Source: Hyphodiscus hymeniophilus (Eukaryota > Ascomycota > Leotiomycetes > Helotiales > Hyphodiscaceae). From it: a DNA stretch of 64,000 nucleotides. The translations under genes and the position numbers were made by a program. The stretch spans positions 1,860,001 through 1,924,000 of the forward strand of contig VNKQ01000007.1 in the NCBI GenBank assembly GCA_016508695.1, written 5' to 3'. The notes beneath the pieces are model-generated. The model was given only the letters and a program-made list of their open reading frames with translations, was not told the origin of the DNA and searched no databases. Shown piece after piece: positions 24,598-36,055 of the stretch (its first letter is position 1; each line of letters opens with the position of its first letter).

Positions 24598-25663
24598 ATT
24601 GAAAGTCCCAGCTGGCTACCTAGTGCGCAAGGCGCTGCAGATAACACTGATAACGCAAGAATAATGAGGCAAATAAGAATGGATAGTGAGGGTAGAAAGC
24701 TGGAACGAGAAAAACGACGAGGCGGTAGCACAAGGCGTGATGAGACACCATAGCCAGTTTAGCTTTCAGAACAAGGGGTAATTCCCCTGACCATGCATGT
24801 TGGTGGCACATCCAGGCCTGTGCTGGAAGCTTGTTGGTGCAAGTGCCTCTGTATCCAATGCGATGCATAACACTGATCACATCACCCCAGTTCAGCCTCC
24901 TGCAGCCCTTCTTCAGAACCCTGCTGCTACGGTCGCAGCGTGCCGAAACACTTGGCGCCGTGTCAAGCATCCGGAAGGCTATTAACATACCTTACAAATT
25001 GAGCTCCGTAGGACGAGATGAAAAAAACAAACATCTCAAGGGCAGGAACGAGTTCGGAAAACTTGCTTAGTCCTAAGCCAACGCAAATCAGCAACTTGTA
25101 GATTGTTGACTGGGGTTATCTCCGCAAAGACAAGTATTTCGAAGCAACGCCTCTCTTGTGCATATCCAACAATATCCACTTTATTTATCCGTAATTATCG
25201 TAAGGACCTGATAATCCTTACACTTCCATCTCGGTAAGGATCCGTTCAATAGAGCAGGATACGGCCCCCATACTCCATAGCATGATTTGGTAAGACTTGA
25301 CTCTGGCTGGTTTGAGGACTGGTGGCGCCGGAAGCTCTTGGACGAGTAGAGATCTCTGAGGCAGCGTACGCAGATACAGATCCTTTGATGTTGTCCATCG
25401 TGGTTCCAGGATTCTCAGCAAGCTATTATGTTGTCGAAGTGGAAATTATCTTGTTTATAGGAACAATATTATATCTCAAAACAGACTGAAGCCTACAGTG
25501 TCGGTAGCGCCAATCCAGTGTTAGATTCACACCCCTCCCCACGCTCTTCGACACCAAAAAATCTTCATCGCAATTTGTCTAACCCAACATGCTTATACTC
25601 ATATACCATCCATGTTTGACTCAAACAAGACGATGGTCGATCTCTATTTAAAACTCATTCGCG
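24598..25663. other. Divergent intergenic region
   Basis: About 1 kb between divergent genes. Short frames at 24620-24988 give hydrophobic peptides in two phases on the minus strand. I could not splice them onto the membrane protein, so they are treated as leader DNA. Confidence 0.45.
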
Positions 25664-26940
25664 ATGCTAGACATCGAAAAACTCGACGGAGAGAGGGTGT
25701 CGCCGTCACTAGATATCAAGTGAGTCTCCCTTCTACAGACTCCGAAGCAATCTAATATCTCTATAGTCCCCTTAAACTCTTCGATATTGCCAAATCTCAG
25801 GGCAGACCACTATATGCAGCAGCGCCAATGGTGAGATACAGCAAGGTGCGTTCCGCATTCCATCTCAATGGAGAGGAAGTATCTGGCCTGATTGGGACAG
25901 CTCGCATTTCGGCAGACGGTCGCTGAGTACGGAGCTGACTTGGCGTGGACTCCTATGGTATGATATTAGCTTGGCCTACTTCAAACCATATCGAATACTT
26001 AAGGGATGTTAGATTCTCGCAAAGGAATTCAATCGAAGCATATTCGCACGTGACAGTGGTGAGCTTGCCTTTTGAGATTGAGATTCTTCCCCTTACTCTC
26101 GAGATATATCAAATTGGAATTGAATGTAAGGCTCACATCACAGATTTTACAACTTCGATCAAAGTCCCACCAACCATCGTTCAATTTGGATGTAACTCCC
26201 CCATCGAGCTCTCACGTGCAACTACTCTCCTCGCTCCCTACGTCAATGGCGTGGACATAAACTGCGGCTGTCCCCAATCTTGGGCTTGTGCTGAAACACT
26301 GGGTGCTGCATTAATGCACAAGAGAGAACTCGTTGCAGAGATGGTCAAAGAAGCCAAGTCCGCCTTGAAGCGAGATGGCTTTGAAGGCAAAAAGACCGTC
26401 AGTGTCAAGATTCGCATCCATAAAGACTTGAGGGATACCGTCGATTTCATCAACACCGTTCAAGCTGCTGGCGTGGACTTCCTCACCATCCATGGCCGCT
26501 TGCGGAGTACTCCGTCCTCGCAGCCTGTCAATCTCAAAGCTATCGAGATCCTCACCTCCCACACCACTGTTCCGACCCTGTCAAATGGGGATGTCTTTAC
26601 GGTTGCGGATGCGAAACTTCACGCTGAAGTCACTGGAGTTGGTGGCGTTATGTCCGCCCGTGGGATTTTGCAGAACCCTGCATTGTTTGCTGGGTTTGAT
26701 AGCTGTCCCTGGGAAGCGGTTGAGATGTTCATGAATAAAGTCACACGGGCACCGATCCCATTCAAGCTCGTGGTCCATCACGTGAGCGAGATGGTTGGTA
26801 GCGATCGTGCTGGTGGACAGACCGGAGGAGGAGCTGGGCCATTGCTAAGCAAGGACCAGAGAATGGAAATGATGACTTGTCAGAGTATGTTGGAGCTCAT
26901 GGATTTCCTGGATGGCATAAGAGAAGTACGAAGACTCTGA
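25664..26940 (+). CDS. dus4: tRNA-dihydrouridine(20a/20b) synthase, Dus4 type
   Basis: Five exons: 25664-25719, 25767-25845, 25901-25957, 26013-26058 and 26144-26940, with introns of 47, 55, 55, 55 and 85 nt... of which four separate the coding exons (47, 55, 55, 85 nt). Every join preserves frame and rebuilds the conserved order PMVRYSK - LAFRQTV - GADLAWTPM - ILAKEFNRS - ARDSDF; the product is 344 aa, close to the ~370 of yeast Dus4. Dus enzymes reduce uridine in the tRNA D-loop using FMN and NAD(P)H. The active-site Cys is in the NCGCPQSWA motif (Cys122 before Pro), and the FMN-binding SVKIRI, TIHGR and SNGDV strands are all present. The short N-terminal exon (MLDIEKLDGE) sets the start; an upstream ATG at 25633 is in another frame. 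The enzyme class is secure; the Dus4 subgroup rests on the RYSKLAFR and ILAKEF motifs. Confidence 0.93.
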
Positions 26941-27189
26941 AGACTGTGTGAGTAGTAGCAAGGTGTCTTTGCCTTTGAATGAAATCGCTGCGTCTATCTT
27001 GTTCTCTTCTGTTATACCATTCCCACGCTAAATTCAACGCCTAGACCTATGATCTATGATCTGTGGTGCCACTATTTACCCCTTCAACCAGGCGCCGAAC
27101 AAGCTTTTGACATCAATCTTCATCCTACAACACGGCCCTTCAAATGAAACTTGGCATCGGCTTCAACCATTTGGAGCATCCGCCATATA

Positions 27190-27943
27190 TCACTGACCCC
27201 TCACCGGATGAGGACCGCTCCTGACCCAGTGCACGGCAATACCACTGAACACAGCACCCCAACACCTCAATTTGAAATGGCTTTCTTCGATGAAGCTCTT
27301 TGCCCGAGAAGACCTTCTATCAAGTGATTCACTGAGCGGAGGAAGTTCTTCGATTTGAGGCGACCTGCTGCGAGGCCGGGCCGAGTCCAATTGGGCTGGG
27401 GTGGAGGTACTCCTGGTGCTATCGACAGGCTCCTCGCTTGTCTCGAGCCCTTGCACGTTTGTTGGAGTCGATGGTGCGTCCTGTGGTTGTTAGTTCTGAG
27501 CAGCGCGTAAGCCTATGCCAGGATATCAAACATACCGCTGGGCCTGAACCCCTAGCTTTGGGCGCTCTTGACATGCTCTCATCTCGCTCTTCAATCGCCA
27601 GATTTTCCACCTTGGCAGCATCCTTTACCCGGCTCGAGACCTCCTCCACCGAGAACAACTCAACAGGCGGTTGTTGCACGCTCGTCTGGAACCGCACTTC
27701 CTTCTTTGCAGCACTCTGCGCAATAGCCAGTCGCCGCACAAGATCTGGTGTGGTCTCAGCTGCCGAAATGTATGCTTTGAGTGAAGCATCCATTGCTGCG
27801 AGCTTGAGCAGCACAGTTGCCGTCGTCAGAGCTTCTTCCACCCTGGCCATCTGGTCGCTGTTGGTTTGATCCAGCATCTGGTACGTCTCCGATATGCTGG
27901 GAAGCGCATCACTGCCGACTGGGCTACGAAGTTGGGTGAGCAT
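27190..27943 (-). CDS. Hypothetical 232-aa protein
   Basis: Two exons, 27943-27536 and 27480-27190, are separated by a 55-nt intron (GTATGT/CACAG) with frame kept. The N-terminal ~90 residues are helical (MLTQLRSPVGSDAL..., then EEALTTATVLLKLAAMDASLKAYI) and may form a bundle or short coiled coil. The rest is polar and Ser/Glu/Arg-rich, with a final hydrophobic patch near CWGAVFSGIAVHWV that is too short and polar for a clear membrane anchor. No known domain is seen. The convergent neighbour is dus4, 250 nt away. The consensus splice sites and protein-like composition support a real gene. Confidence 0.65.
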
Positions 27944-29080
27944 TTTGAATATAGAAGTTGTGAATGAACAGTTAACGACTAGCTTGTACAGATATCAAGC
28001 TCTTGAGTTTCTTCCAGCATCTTGGGGATGAGACGGTCATTTATTATCTCCCTCATCAATCCGAGGGCGCTATGTACCTGCTGGTACGAAAGTACATACC
28101 GCCTCGGATGGAAGGGGCTGTGAGTCAGCACGCAGGTCAGCAAGCGAAAGGTGCTGTACAGCCTACCTACTGTACAGTACGCCACACACCGCAACTTCAA
28201 TTATGCCAGTCGAAGCTCTGAGTAACTTCTCTGCATGCATGACATTTGATTCCTCAGTCCATTGCGTCCGGATGAATCCATTTCCTCAATTCATCCCAGG
28301 ACTTTTCGGGCCCACTGCTTATCCCGTATCTGGGGCTCAGCGTGGGCGTTGCAGCAGAACGGTGGAAACTGTGCGAAGGTAGCCATTGCTTACAAGATCC
28401 TGATCATTCAATGTTTCAATGATTAGGAACGATGGAGACTGCTTATTAGAGTCGGGAATTCCCCAATTCGGCGAGATATCGAGACTCGGAGGAGATTGAT
28501 CGCTCTCCGGAATTTAATCGTGAGTGCGACGTCACCGCCATCGAACCACCCATGGTTTTGATCAAATAAGATCTCGGAAAAAGGTGGGACTTCATGGACT
28601 CTCGATGAAACACACAACACCACATCGCTCGGAGTTTCTGAGCAATGAAGGCCTTGGTTCATACAACGACACATTGCGAATTTCATGGCAGTCGGAAAGA
28701 TGTTTTGTGAGTTTTCATTATTGAGCTGTGAAACATGTGGCTATAGGATCTGTCCCATCAGGCCTGAGACAATTCGCTGCAATACAAGTAGAGGCGTTCC
28801 AAGGAAGTCTAAACTATGAAACATGTGGCTATAGGATCTTTCCCATCAAGCCTGAGACACTATTAGACCAGCCTGATGAACGAAAGTATGATACATATGG
28901 CTATGGGAGATTCCCCAATGAGCCTGAAACATTGATAGACCAATCTGACGAATTCGAAAGTAGGAAACATATGGCTTTGGGTGTTCCCCATCAAGCCTGA
29001 GACAATGTGTTGCAGGACAGTGGTCTGGTGAAGTTACTAGGCGACAAGGCCAACAGACAACCGCGACGAAAAATAGCATA
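27944..29080. other. Intergenic region carrying a degenerate repeat array
   Basis: No gene is supported. The right part holds the ~70-bp repeat described separately (28726-29008). The left part has scattered short frames only. Confidence 0.5.
28726..29008 (+). repeat. Four-unit degenerate tandem repeat (~70-85 bp unit)
   Basis: Four units each begin with a version of gaaacatgtggctatagga, then tcttTCCCATCAaGCCTGAGACa, starting near 28728, 28816, 28888 and 28962. Units 2 and 3 also share TTAGACCAGCCTGATGAACG-like and TGATAGACCAATCTGACGAA-like tails. Read on the + strand the array stays open for ~90 codons and gives a repeating peptide of the form Y-x-T-x-G-Y-x-x-F-P-x-x-P-E-T-L-x-D-Q. It lies just downstream of the minus-strand gene ending at 29081. 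It may be a minisatellite or the relic of a repetitive protein exon. Confidence 0.8.
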
Positions 29081-32000
29081 TCAAACACGACCCAAGCGAT
29101 ATCGTCCGTCATAATGAGCTTTGGTCAAACAGTTAATCGTAACTCGCTGGACCCAATCGGCAACTTCACAATCGAGGTAATGAGCCGCAAGTCGTGCATG
29201 CTTCTCTCTAACCTCTGGATCGTCGGAGCTCAATTTCAAGCACTCTCTGCCGTTGAGATCGCTGGCACATGTTTTCTTCACATGTAAGCTTGAGCAGCCT
29301 CGAACGTCGCATTCGGCGGGCAAGTACGTCTTGCAAGGTTTCTTCATCGTGCAACCTCCTTCCAGGTCTTTGTTGAGGAGACAGGCTTGGCCAAGAAGGA
29401 GAACCGGGCAGTAACCAAGGTACTTTTCATCGAGCAATGTGACCATCTTCTCGATACTGTGCTACTGAAATGTTAGATGATTGTACCTGGATCATTTGGA
29501 GTACACGTACCTTATGATCGTAAAGCAAGAGCTCTCTGATGCGCGGGTCTATGGCCTGAATTGGATTCACGGCATCCTTTGGGAGAGATAAGTTGTTTGC
29601 CTTGATGTGGTCGTCAATGAATTTGTCGCTGGATTGATGTGATTCAGAGGAACGTGCGCTCCATTGAGTCAAATCGACGTCTTTAACGAAGAATTTGTCC
29701 TCCTCCTCATCATCATCGTCCTCATCCGAGTGCGTAGAGTGGCCGGGCTCGGAACAGCTTTTAGCGCTTGCAATTGAGGCGGCTCTGTTTTCAGCAGCTT
29801 CCTTAGCAGCTTTCTTGTCTGCCTGGGAAGAGTTAGCAATGTGTAAAGGCTAGCTAGGGATGTTAGGTTGCCGTACCTCAATCTTCTCGTTGATATGTGC
29901 GAAGAATCTCTCCTCATGGCTAGAAACTCGGGCCGCTGGCTCAGCTGGTAGGAAATTGACAGGGATCGTGCCTGGCAGGGAACCCGAACTTGGACGAGAA
30001 GCTGGTGAGGTAACTGGCTCCTGCTTGATGGCTCTGGAAGCAGGTGTATGAGGAGTTCCCTTCGGCTCTGGAGAATTGTCCGGCCCAGCGTTACTATTGA
30101 CAGCATTGAGCGTGGCAGAGGAGGCTTCATCTTGGGCAGCTTTCTTATCTATCTGGGAAGAGTCAGCTTGGAGTGTATGCCAGCAAAAAGTCGGAGTCAG
30201 CATACCTTGATTTTATTTGCGAGGAACAAAAGGAAAGCCTGCGTATCCAGCCCTTGTGATTTTGGCGAACCTTCCTTGGCAGCTTCGTTGGCGGCGACTC
30301 TGCAATCTGTCTTGAAGAAGAAGTCAGTAATGGGCAGAAAGCAGCCGAAGTCTGAGAATATGAATACCTCAAAGTTCGAGCTGAGCTTCGTCATGTTGGC
30401 CTTGCCTGCGGCGGGATCGTGGACCTCAGGCTGTTGTTCCATGAATCCAGATCGCACCTCTGCAACGACATGAGACTGCACTGCAATGTCAATTGTTTTA
30501 CTCGTGCCCGCAGACAGCTCCATGCTGGGAACATCGGCATCGGAATTGGCATCGAAGAAAGTAAGTCGGGGACCTGGTGGGGTAACAGGCGTCAATGTAG
30601 TTGATTGAGTGACGTCGGAAACAGCAATCTTGAGAGCTTGCAAAGCAGGATCGAGAGCTAGTTGGGGAGTCTTGGGAGAAAAGGTCGCCGCCTTGGGAGA
30701 CAGAGGACTCTTGGGAACGAATCTTGTCGCCTCGGGAGATATAGGGCTCTTGGGAGAGAATGCCTCAGCCTTGGGAGACAGAGGACTCTTGGAAGTGAAA
30801 TTTGTTGCCTTAGGAGATGAAGGACCCTTGAGAGAGAATGCCTCCACTTCGGGAGACAGAGGACCCTTGGGGGAGAATTCTGGAGCCTTGGGAGACAGAG
30901 GAACCTTGGGAGTAAAACCGGCGGCCTGAGGAGATGTGGGTCTCTTTGGAGAATAAATGGCAGCGGTGGGGGAGAGAGGTCTCTTGGGAGAAAAAGTCGC
31001 ACCGGGCTCCGTTGTTGTGTCGTCCTTGTCAGAAGCAGCACTTAGCTCAGCAGGCGAGGAAACAACTTCAAGAGCTGGGAGAGGATCAGAAGTCTCTGGC
31101 TTCGACTCAACAATGCTGGAGCGGGAGTTGATAGCAAGCTCAGTATTGACTTCCGTTGCCCACTCCTGAAGATCTTCGGTGTTGTTCGAAACGACATCGG
31201 AAGTAGCAGACGCGGAAGAAACGCCAGGAGTTGGATGAGAAACAGAAGTTTCTGGCTCTGACTCATCAATGTCGGAGACATAGTTGGTATCAAGATGCTC
31301 AGTAATGACTTCCGTTTCGAGGTCTTGAAGGTCTTCGGGGTTGCTCAAAACGATGTCGGAAGTAGCAGCCGAGGATTCAATTTCAAGAGCTGGTAGAGAA
31401 ACAGAAACCTCTGCGTCCAACTGATGGCTATCGCAGATGGTGTCATCATCAACAGTTGGAGTATTGACTTTGGCCGGAGACTCTTGAAGAAGTTCGGTGC
31501 ACAATGCGACAACGTCTTCTAGAGCAGCAGGCTCGGAAGGCTCAGATGAGATTTCGACAGCTGGCACGGATGTCGTGACGATTGACTCAGAAGCAACATC
31601 AACCAATGAGTCAGTCTGCTGTGGGGTTGGGTCAGCCTTAGGTGCTGCCTCAACCACTGGAGAATGTCTTGTTGGAAGGTGGGAAGGGACTCGTACAGAT
31701 GAGTTCAAGGAACCGACGACCGATGTGACGGGAAGGATGATGAGACTCTCTGGGATGTTTTCAGGCTTCTTCGATGACTCAATGATATTTGCTGTTGCAA
31801 GTTGACGGTCTGCGGATGAGACTGAGGAAGATACGGTAGTCTTGATTTCGATCGAGATCAGGACATTCTGGGAAGCAATTATCTTTTCCAGCGACTCTTT
31901 GTTCAGAATGGCAGGTCGCGATAGGCGTCCTGGAGTGTTGCCAGGAGATATGCCTTGAATGATATGCTCGAAAGGTTGGAAGTAAGGCTCTCCAGTCTGT

Positions 32001-32221
32001 TCAGCTTTGCGCGTCAAAATTTGCAATGCCATCTCTGCCACACGCAAGCTCTCCTTGCCAAGACTCATCATTCCTTCAGTCAAGTTTCCGACTTGATTCT
32101 CGAGGGCGACAATGTAGTCTGCAATAGCTTGTGATTCGTTGATCACAGCGTTGAGCAGTACTGCTGCGGGGATGTTTTCAACTCCTCCTGGAATGGAGCC
32201 AGGTAAAGGTGAGGTTGCCAT
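29081..32221 (-). CDS. 971-aa protein: helical N-terminus, SPK repeat array, duplicated exon unit, Cys/His-rich C-terminal module
   Basis: Five phase-0 exons are proposed: 32221-30368, 30310-30206, 30152-29877, 29822-29511 and 29449-29081. Introns are 57, 53, 54 and ~61 nt; the first is a multiple of three with no stop and could be retained, and the last acceptor is uncertain. Residues 1-100 are helical (LLNAVINESQAIADYIVALENQ). Then comes a long acidic, Ser/Thr/Pro-rich part with internal repetition (SDIVLSNPEDLQDLETEV / SDVVSNNTEDLQEWATEV). About 110 residues of ~14-residue repeats follow, of the form F-S-P-K-x-P-L-S-P-x-A, eight or so copies. The C-terminal ~110 residues hold CP-x6-...-C-TMKKPC, then C-x4-C-x3-H-x4-C, then W...LTKAHYDGRY. 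The same module ends the gene at 33690. SPxK sites suit CDK phosphorylation or minor-groove contact. A chromatin or RNA role is only inference. Confidence 0.72.
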
Positions 32222-33689
32222 TTTTGGTGGCGAGTTCAACTATTTGAAGTCATCAGAATATTGATCAAGTGTAGAATGGGAATAGAGACTCACGTTTGAT
32301 GGGTAGTTTTCGTTCTAATTGACCGCGAGGTCGTTATCTTCTTCGATTTGTGTATGTGTGGTTGGGAGGGGAGAAGAAGTTGAAGAACGGTGGGAGAGAA
32401 GAGGAAGACTTCTGTGGCAAGCGAGATTCCCTCGCGACCAAAGTGAAGTGATATTTTCACTTCAGAACAATCTGTTTGTGGGCGATCTTACAATCATAGG
32501 GCAAGGCAATCTAGACCTTGAAATGTGTTCGCCTTCATGCTTCACCGGTTATCACAGCTTTCTATTCGTCTTATTCTTCTACTTAAACCAACATTCGCAT
32601 TGTCGATCTTAGAATTCTCTGCAATGACTCCTACGAATTACATCAGGTCCCAGGCCAACTAACTCCTGGAAATAGCTTTACCGGTGTACGAATTTACAGT
32701 TCATGGGTCAAGTTACAACCATCTAATTCTATATCTTACCGAAAGCTCAACACGATATCTCGCTACCCAAAGACCGGCTATTAACCGCGACTTGCCCCTT
32801 CTCCAAACAGAACGACTCCCAAGTTCTCGGTATCAGAGAAATAGAACAATCAATCAGATTTCCATAGCATCCCTTTATTCCACGAAACCAGAAGAATGAC
32901 TGCAGTACTTTTGCAAGAGTCGCTCAATGCTTCAACCTGGCTAATTCCCAGTAATCAGCAATGTCCTCCTCCAACACCACCAGCAAAATCAAAAAGCATC
33001 CAGTTCCATCATTCCCATCTTCTTCAACACCCCATACAACACTGCCTTCCGTCATCTCTTATCCCTAGCCATCACCACAACAACTTCGACGCCCTCACCA
33101 TCAAAGCTCTATGACTCCCGTTCAAGCACGGAAACTGAGCCGCAGAGTCAGCGTACTAGTAATATATCCTGCTTCCTCTCCCTCAAACCAGAGCCTCCTC
33201 TGCTCTTGCTAGAGGATTGACGTGACCTAGAAGATCTAGCTGGTGCTGACATTGCCGAGTGAGCGGGAATGTCGTTCGTGGTTTGAGCTAGTCTCGAATC
33301 ACTCCCATCATAAATCCAGCGGGGATGTTTTGGGATGAAGTCAAAAGCTAGCGGGGTAGCACGGCAGCATCTAAAGCCCTCAATTGAGTCAATACTCCGC
33401 GTAGTGGAGAGTGCTGAATCCTCAGAGGAAGGAGGAAAGATACAAGTCACGAAAGAGCTGCTGCATATCCAAAGTACATGAGCATGTTCATAATTTACCT
33501 CCGTCACCCTGAGCGGGCCACATATGAAGCCTATAGTCCAACTCCAGAGCTAATCAAACAGTAGCCAGACTCCACAGTATGCCGGTATGAAAGGGTATAC
33601 CCACCAACTCCAACTCCACTTCTGTATCAGAATGCTCGAACCTTCGCAAAATTAGACCAATCGCTCGCAGAAACCTCCACCATCATCAC
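32222..33689. other. Intergenic region between the two Cys/His-module genes
   Basis: Immediately right of 32221 is a probable intron in the leader of the minus-strand gene (donor gtgagtct near 32295, acceptor caaatag next to the start region). Beyond it only the weak minus-strand frame at 33148-33507 is noteworthy. Confidence 0.45.
33148..33507 (-). CDS. Possible small hypothetical protein (C-terminal exon)
   Basis: A ~119-codon open frame has protein-like composition: a hydrophobic start (VLWICSSSFVTCIF), a middle with paired Cys (FRCCRATPL), and a basic Ser/Arg tail (RSSRSRQSSSKSRGGSG). Upstream on the same strand a GTATAC...GATTAG 51-nt intron could join another exon, and the hydrophobic stretch would then extend (LWSWTIGFICG). 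No in-frame ATG could be found for that exon, so the 5' end is unresolved. It may equally be a chance frame. Confidence 0.25.
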   Translation of the reverse strand: MTEVNYEHAHVLWICSSSFVTCIFPPSSEDSALSTTRSIDSIEGFRCCRATPLAFDFIPKHPRWIYDGSDSRLAQTTNDIPAHSAMSAPARSSRSRQSSSKSRGGSGLRERKQDILLVR

Positions 33690-36055
33690 TCAGAGATACC
33701 TCCCCTCTCGATGCGCCTCCCTGAGCCCAGCGATGACTTCCCTGAACCGCCATTCCTCCTGCCCACATCCCCTGACATGAACCCTCTTTCTCTTATGTGA
33801 CGGCGCCCCATTCATACACTTGCCCGACCCCGCACAGGGATGTTTCTCCTTGTTCAGCGTATAAACACTCAAGCCACCATTCTCCTCGCTCAAGTCGTCA
33901 ATACAGGTAGCGAATTCGTGGATGAACTGACAGCGGCGGTTGGGGCAGAACTCCTGCTTGCTGGGAGAAGTGGAACCATTTCCCTTGCCCTTTGTCTTCC
34001 GGGGCGTGTACCAGCTTTGCGTTGATTCTTTCCGTGGAGTTTGGGATGAGGGAGAAGCTGTGCTCTTGCTGAGGCTGATGTGCAAGTTTTCTCCTTCCGC
34101 GGGACTCTGCTTGGTGGGTGAAGAATCTTCGTTGAATCTATACGAACCACCAACTTGAGAGACATTATCAGATTTGTTTGGACTGTGCTTATCGTTGTTG
34201 TAGTCGCGACATAGCTTTTTCATAGGGCAGTCATTGCGGGGGCAGGGTTCGAGACCAGTGAGGGAGAAGGGACAGATGAGGCGGAAGTGTGGGGTTAGAC
34301 CGTCAGAGATCATGGCTAGGACTGCTTCGGCCATTGGCTCGTTTGATTGACGAAGATCCCGCTGTAGAGTTTCTGCGTAGGTCGGTGTGGGCGTTAGCGG
34401 ACGAGATGAGAAAGCCGAGCTTTTTGTAGGGGTTTTGTAGGGCGATTGACGTTTGGGTTGCAAGGTGGGTTTTGCGGAGAGGGGAGGGTATTGTGAAGAA
34501 GACGCAGGTTGGCCGTGCGTTGCAGGGGATTTTGGAAGTAGAAGGAGAACGGAATGTGAGTGGAGGACGCTTGCGTAAGTTGGTTGAGACTTGACCTGAA
34601 CGTCGGTATTTTCACTGCGACTTGGAATTCGAGGAGGTGGAGAAGGGCAGTCGGTAGTGGCACTGGTGGGCTGCCCCGTGGCTGAGCTCCTTCCAGGAGA
34701 ACGCATGACTGGTGAGAAGATTTCCTGCGACTCTTGATGAGAATCAAGAGTTCCGAATGGGAGAGATGAAGCAGCTGAGCGTTGTAACATACCGTAACGT
34801 CCGACTTAGTAGAAGAAGTACTACCCCCAACGCTGGGAACGAATGCTTCCTGCACACCATAAGCTTCAGTTTCGTGCACAACATGCCTGGCCAAACCTAC
34901 TGCACTGGGGTTCCAAGACGACTTCTTCTCCTTGACTTCTTCACTCCCATCCTTTCGCTGTCCCTTTTCTTTGACGTCCGATTCCTCACCACTGCCAATA
35001 GAAGTCTGACCCAAAGCATACTTAACCGCCTTCACCCTATTCAGGATGTATGCATCCCAATTAGTCTTACCCTCAACCACGGCTTGAGAAACAACTGCAA
35101 ACTCTTCATCATCCAGCCAAACACCATGCATGACCTTTCCTCCGCCCCGCAGGCGACAGACCTCATGCTCAAGTCGATCAACAGTTAATTGCAATATGCC
35201 TCGCATGGTAGTCTCTACACGGAACAGATGCCGAATCGTGTAATCCATCTCTTCAGCTTGCTTTATCTCACGCTCTCTCTTTTGCTCTATCTCTTGCTTC
35301 AGTTTGAGGAAGTCGTGCTTGAGACGGATGTTCTCGTTGCCCATGGCTTGGATGTTGGTGAAGGTCTCTTCAGGATGAGTGCTCACGGCCTGGAGAAGGT
35401 CGACAGGATTGCGAATCTGAAAGCCATTTGCATTGTTGGTCAGGATTGAGCCGCTTTCAAAGGTCGCATGGCGGGGCATAGAAGGCGAAGTAAAAGGAGA
35501 TCGAAGAGTTGGGAGAGTTGCCAGTGACATACGTCGAGGACGTAGTCTGTAGATCCCAGAGGGAGAAGTCATGCGACGATTACGAATCGGGATGCTAAAG
35601 CCAAGCCCATAGCCGTTTACTGTTTGTATCGGTTTGTAGTCTTGTGAAGGTGGAATGGTAGCAGTGGTCATCATCGGCGGAGGCTGAACAGCGAGTTGAT
35701 GTGCGAGGTGGGTTTGGAAAGTAGATGATGTAGGCGTAGGTATGGTGGCAGGACACGATGAATCAGGGAGGACGAAATCATTTCCGTTCGATGGTGCCAT
35801 ATCGGGAATCACTTCGTGCAATTGAAGAGGTTGATTGCTGATGAAAGTCTTCTCTCCGCCTTTGCGAGTGCTTCTTCCTCGAGTTGGTGTAATGATCGCA
35901 CCAGATTTGAGCGAATCCTGAGCCGTTGAAGGTGACTCGACTGGATCGATGAATTCTCTTGGAGGACGCGGAGGAGAAACGAAGACGGGATCCGACGAAG
36001 GTGCCATGGTAGGCAATTTCCAGAGCTCTTTTGTTGTGGGAAACTGCTCTTCCAT
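33690..36055 (-). CDS. 765-aa protein with coiled coil and Cys/His-rich C-terminal module
   Basis: Two exons, 36055-34793 and 34724-33690, with a 68-nt intron (GTATGT/TCGCAG). The start at 36055 gives MEEQFPTTKELWKL; the frame is open upstream, but a CTTTCCTAG just before suggests a leader intron acceptor. Residues ~1-195 are Pro/Ser/Thr-rich and disordered. Residues ~225-285 are strongly helical and charged (LKHDFLKLKQEIEQKRERE), a likely coiled coil. After a second polar linker the C-terminus carries ICPFSLTGLEPCPRNDCPMKKLC, then FCPNRRCQFIHEFATC (C-x4-C-x3-H-x4-C), and ends AHREGRYL. This matches the end of the upstream neighbour residue for residue in spacing. It looks zinc-binding, loosely CCCH-like, but fits no family I can name. 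The gene is firm, the function unknown. Confidence 0.82.
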
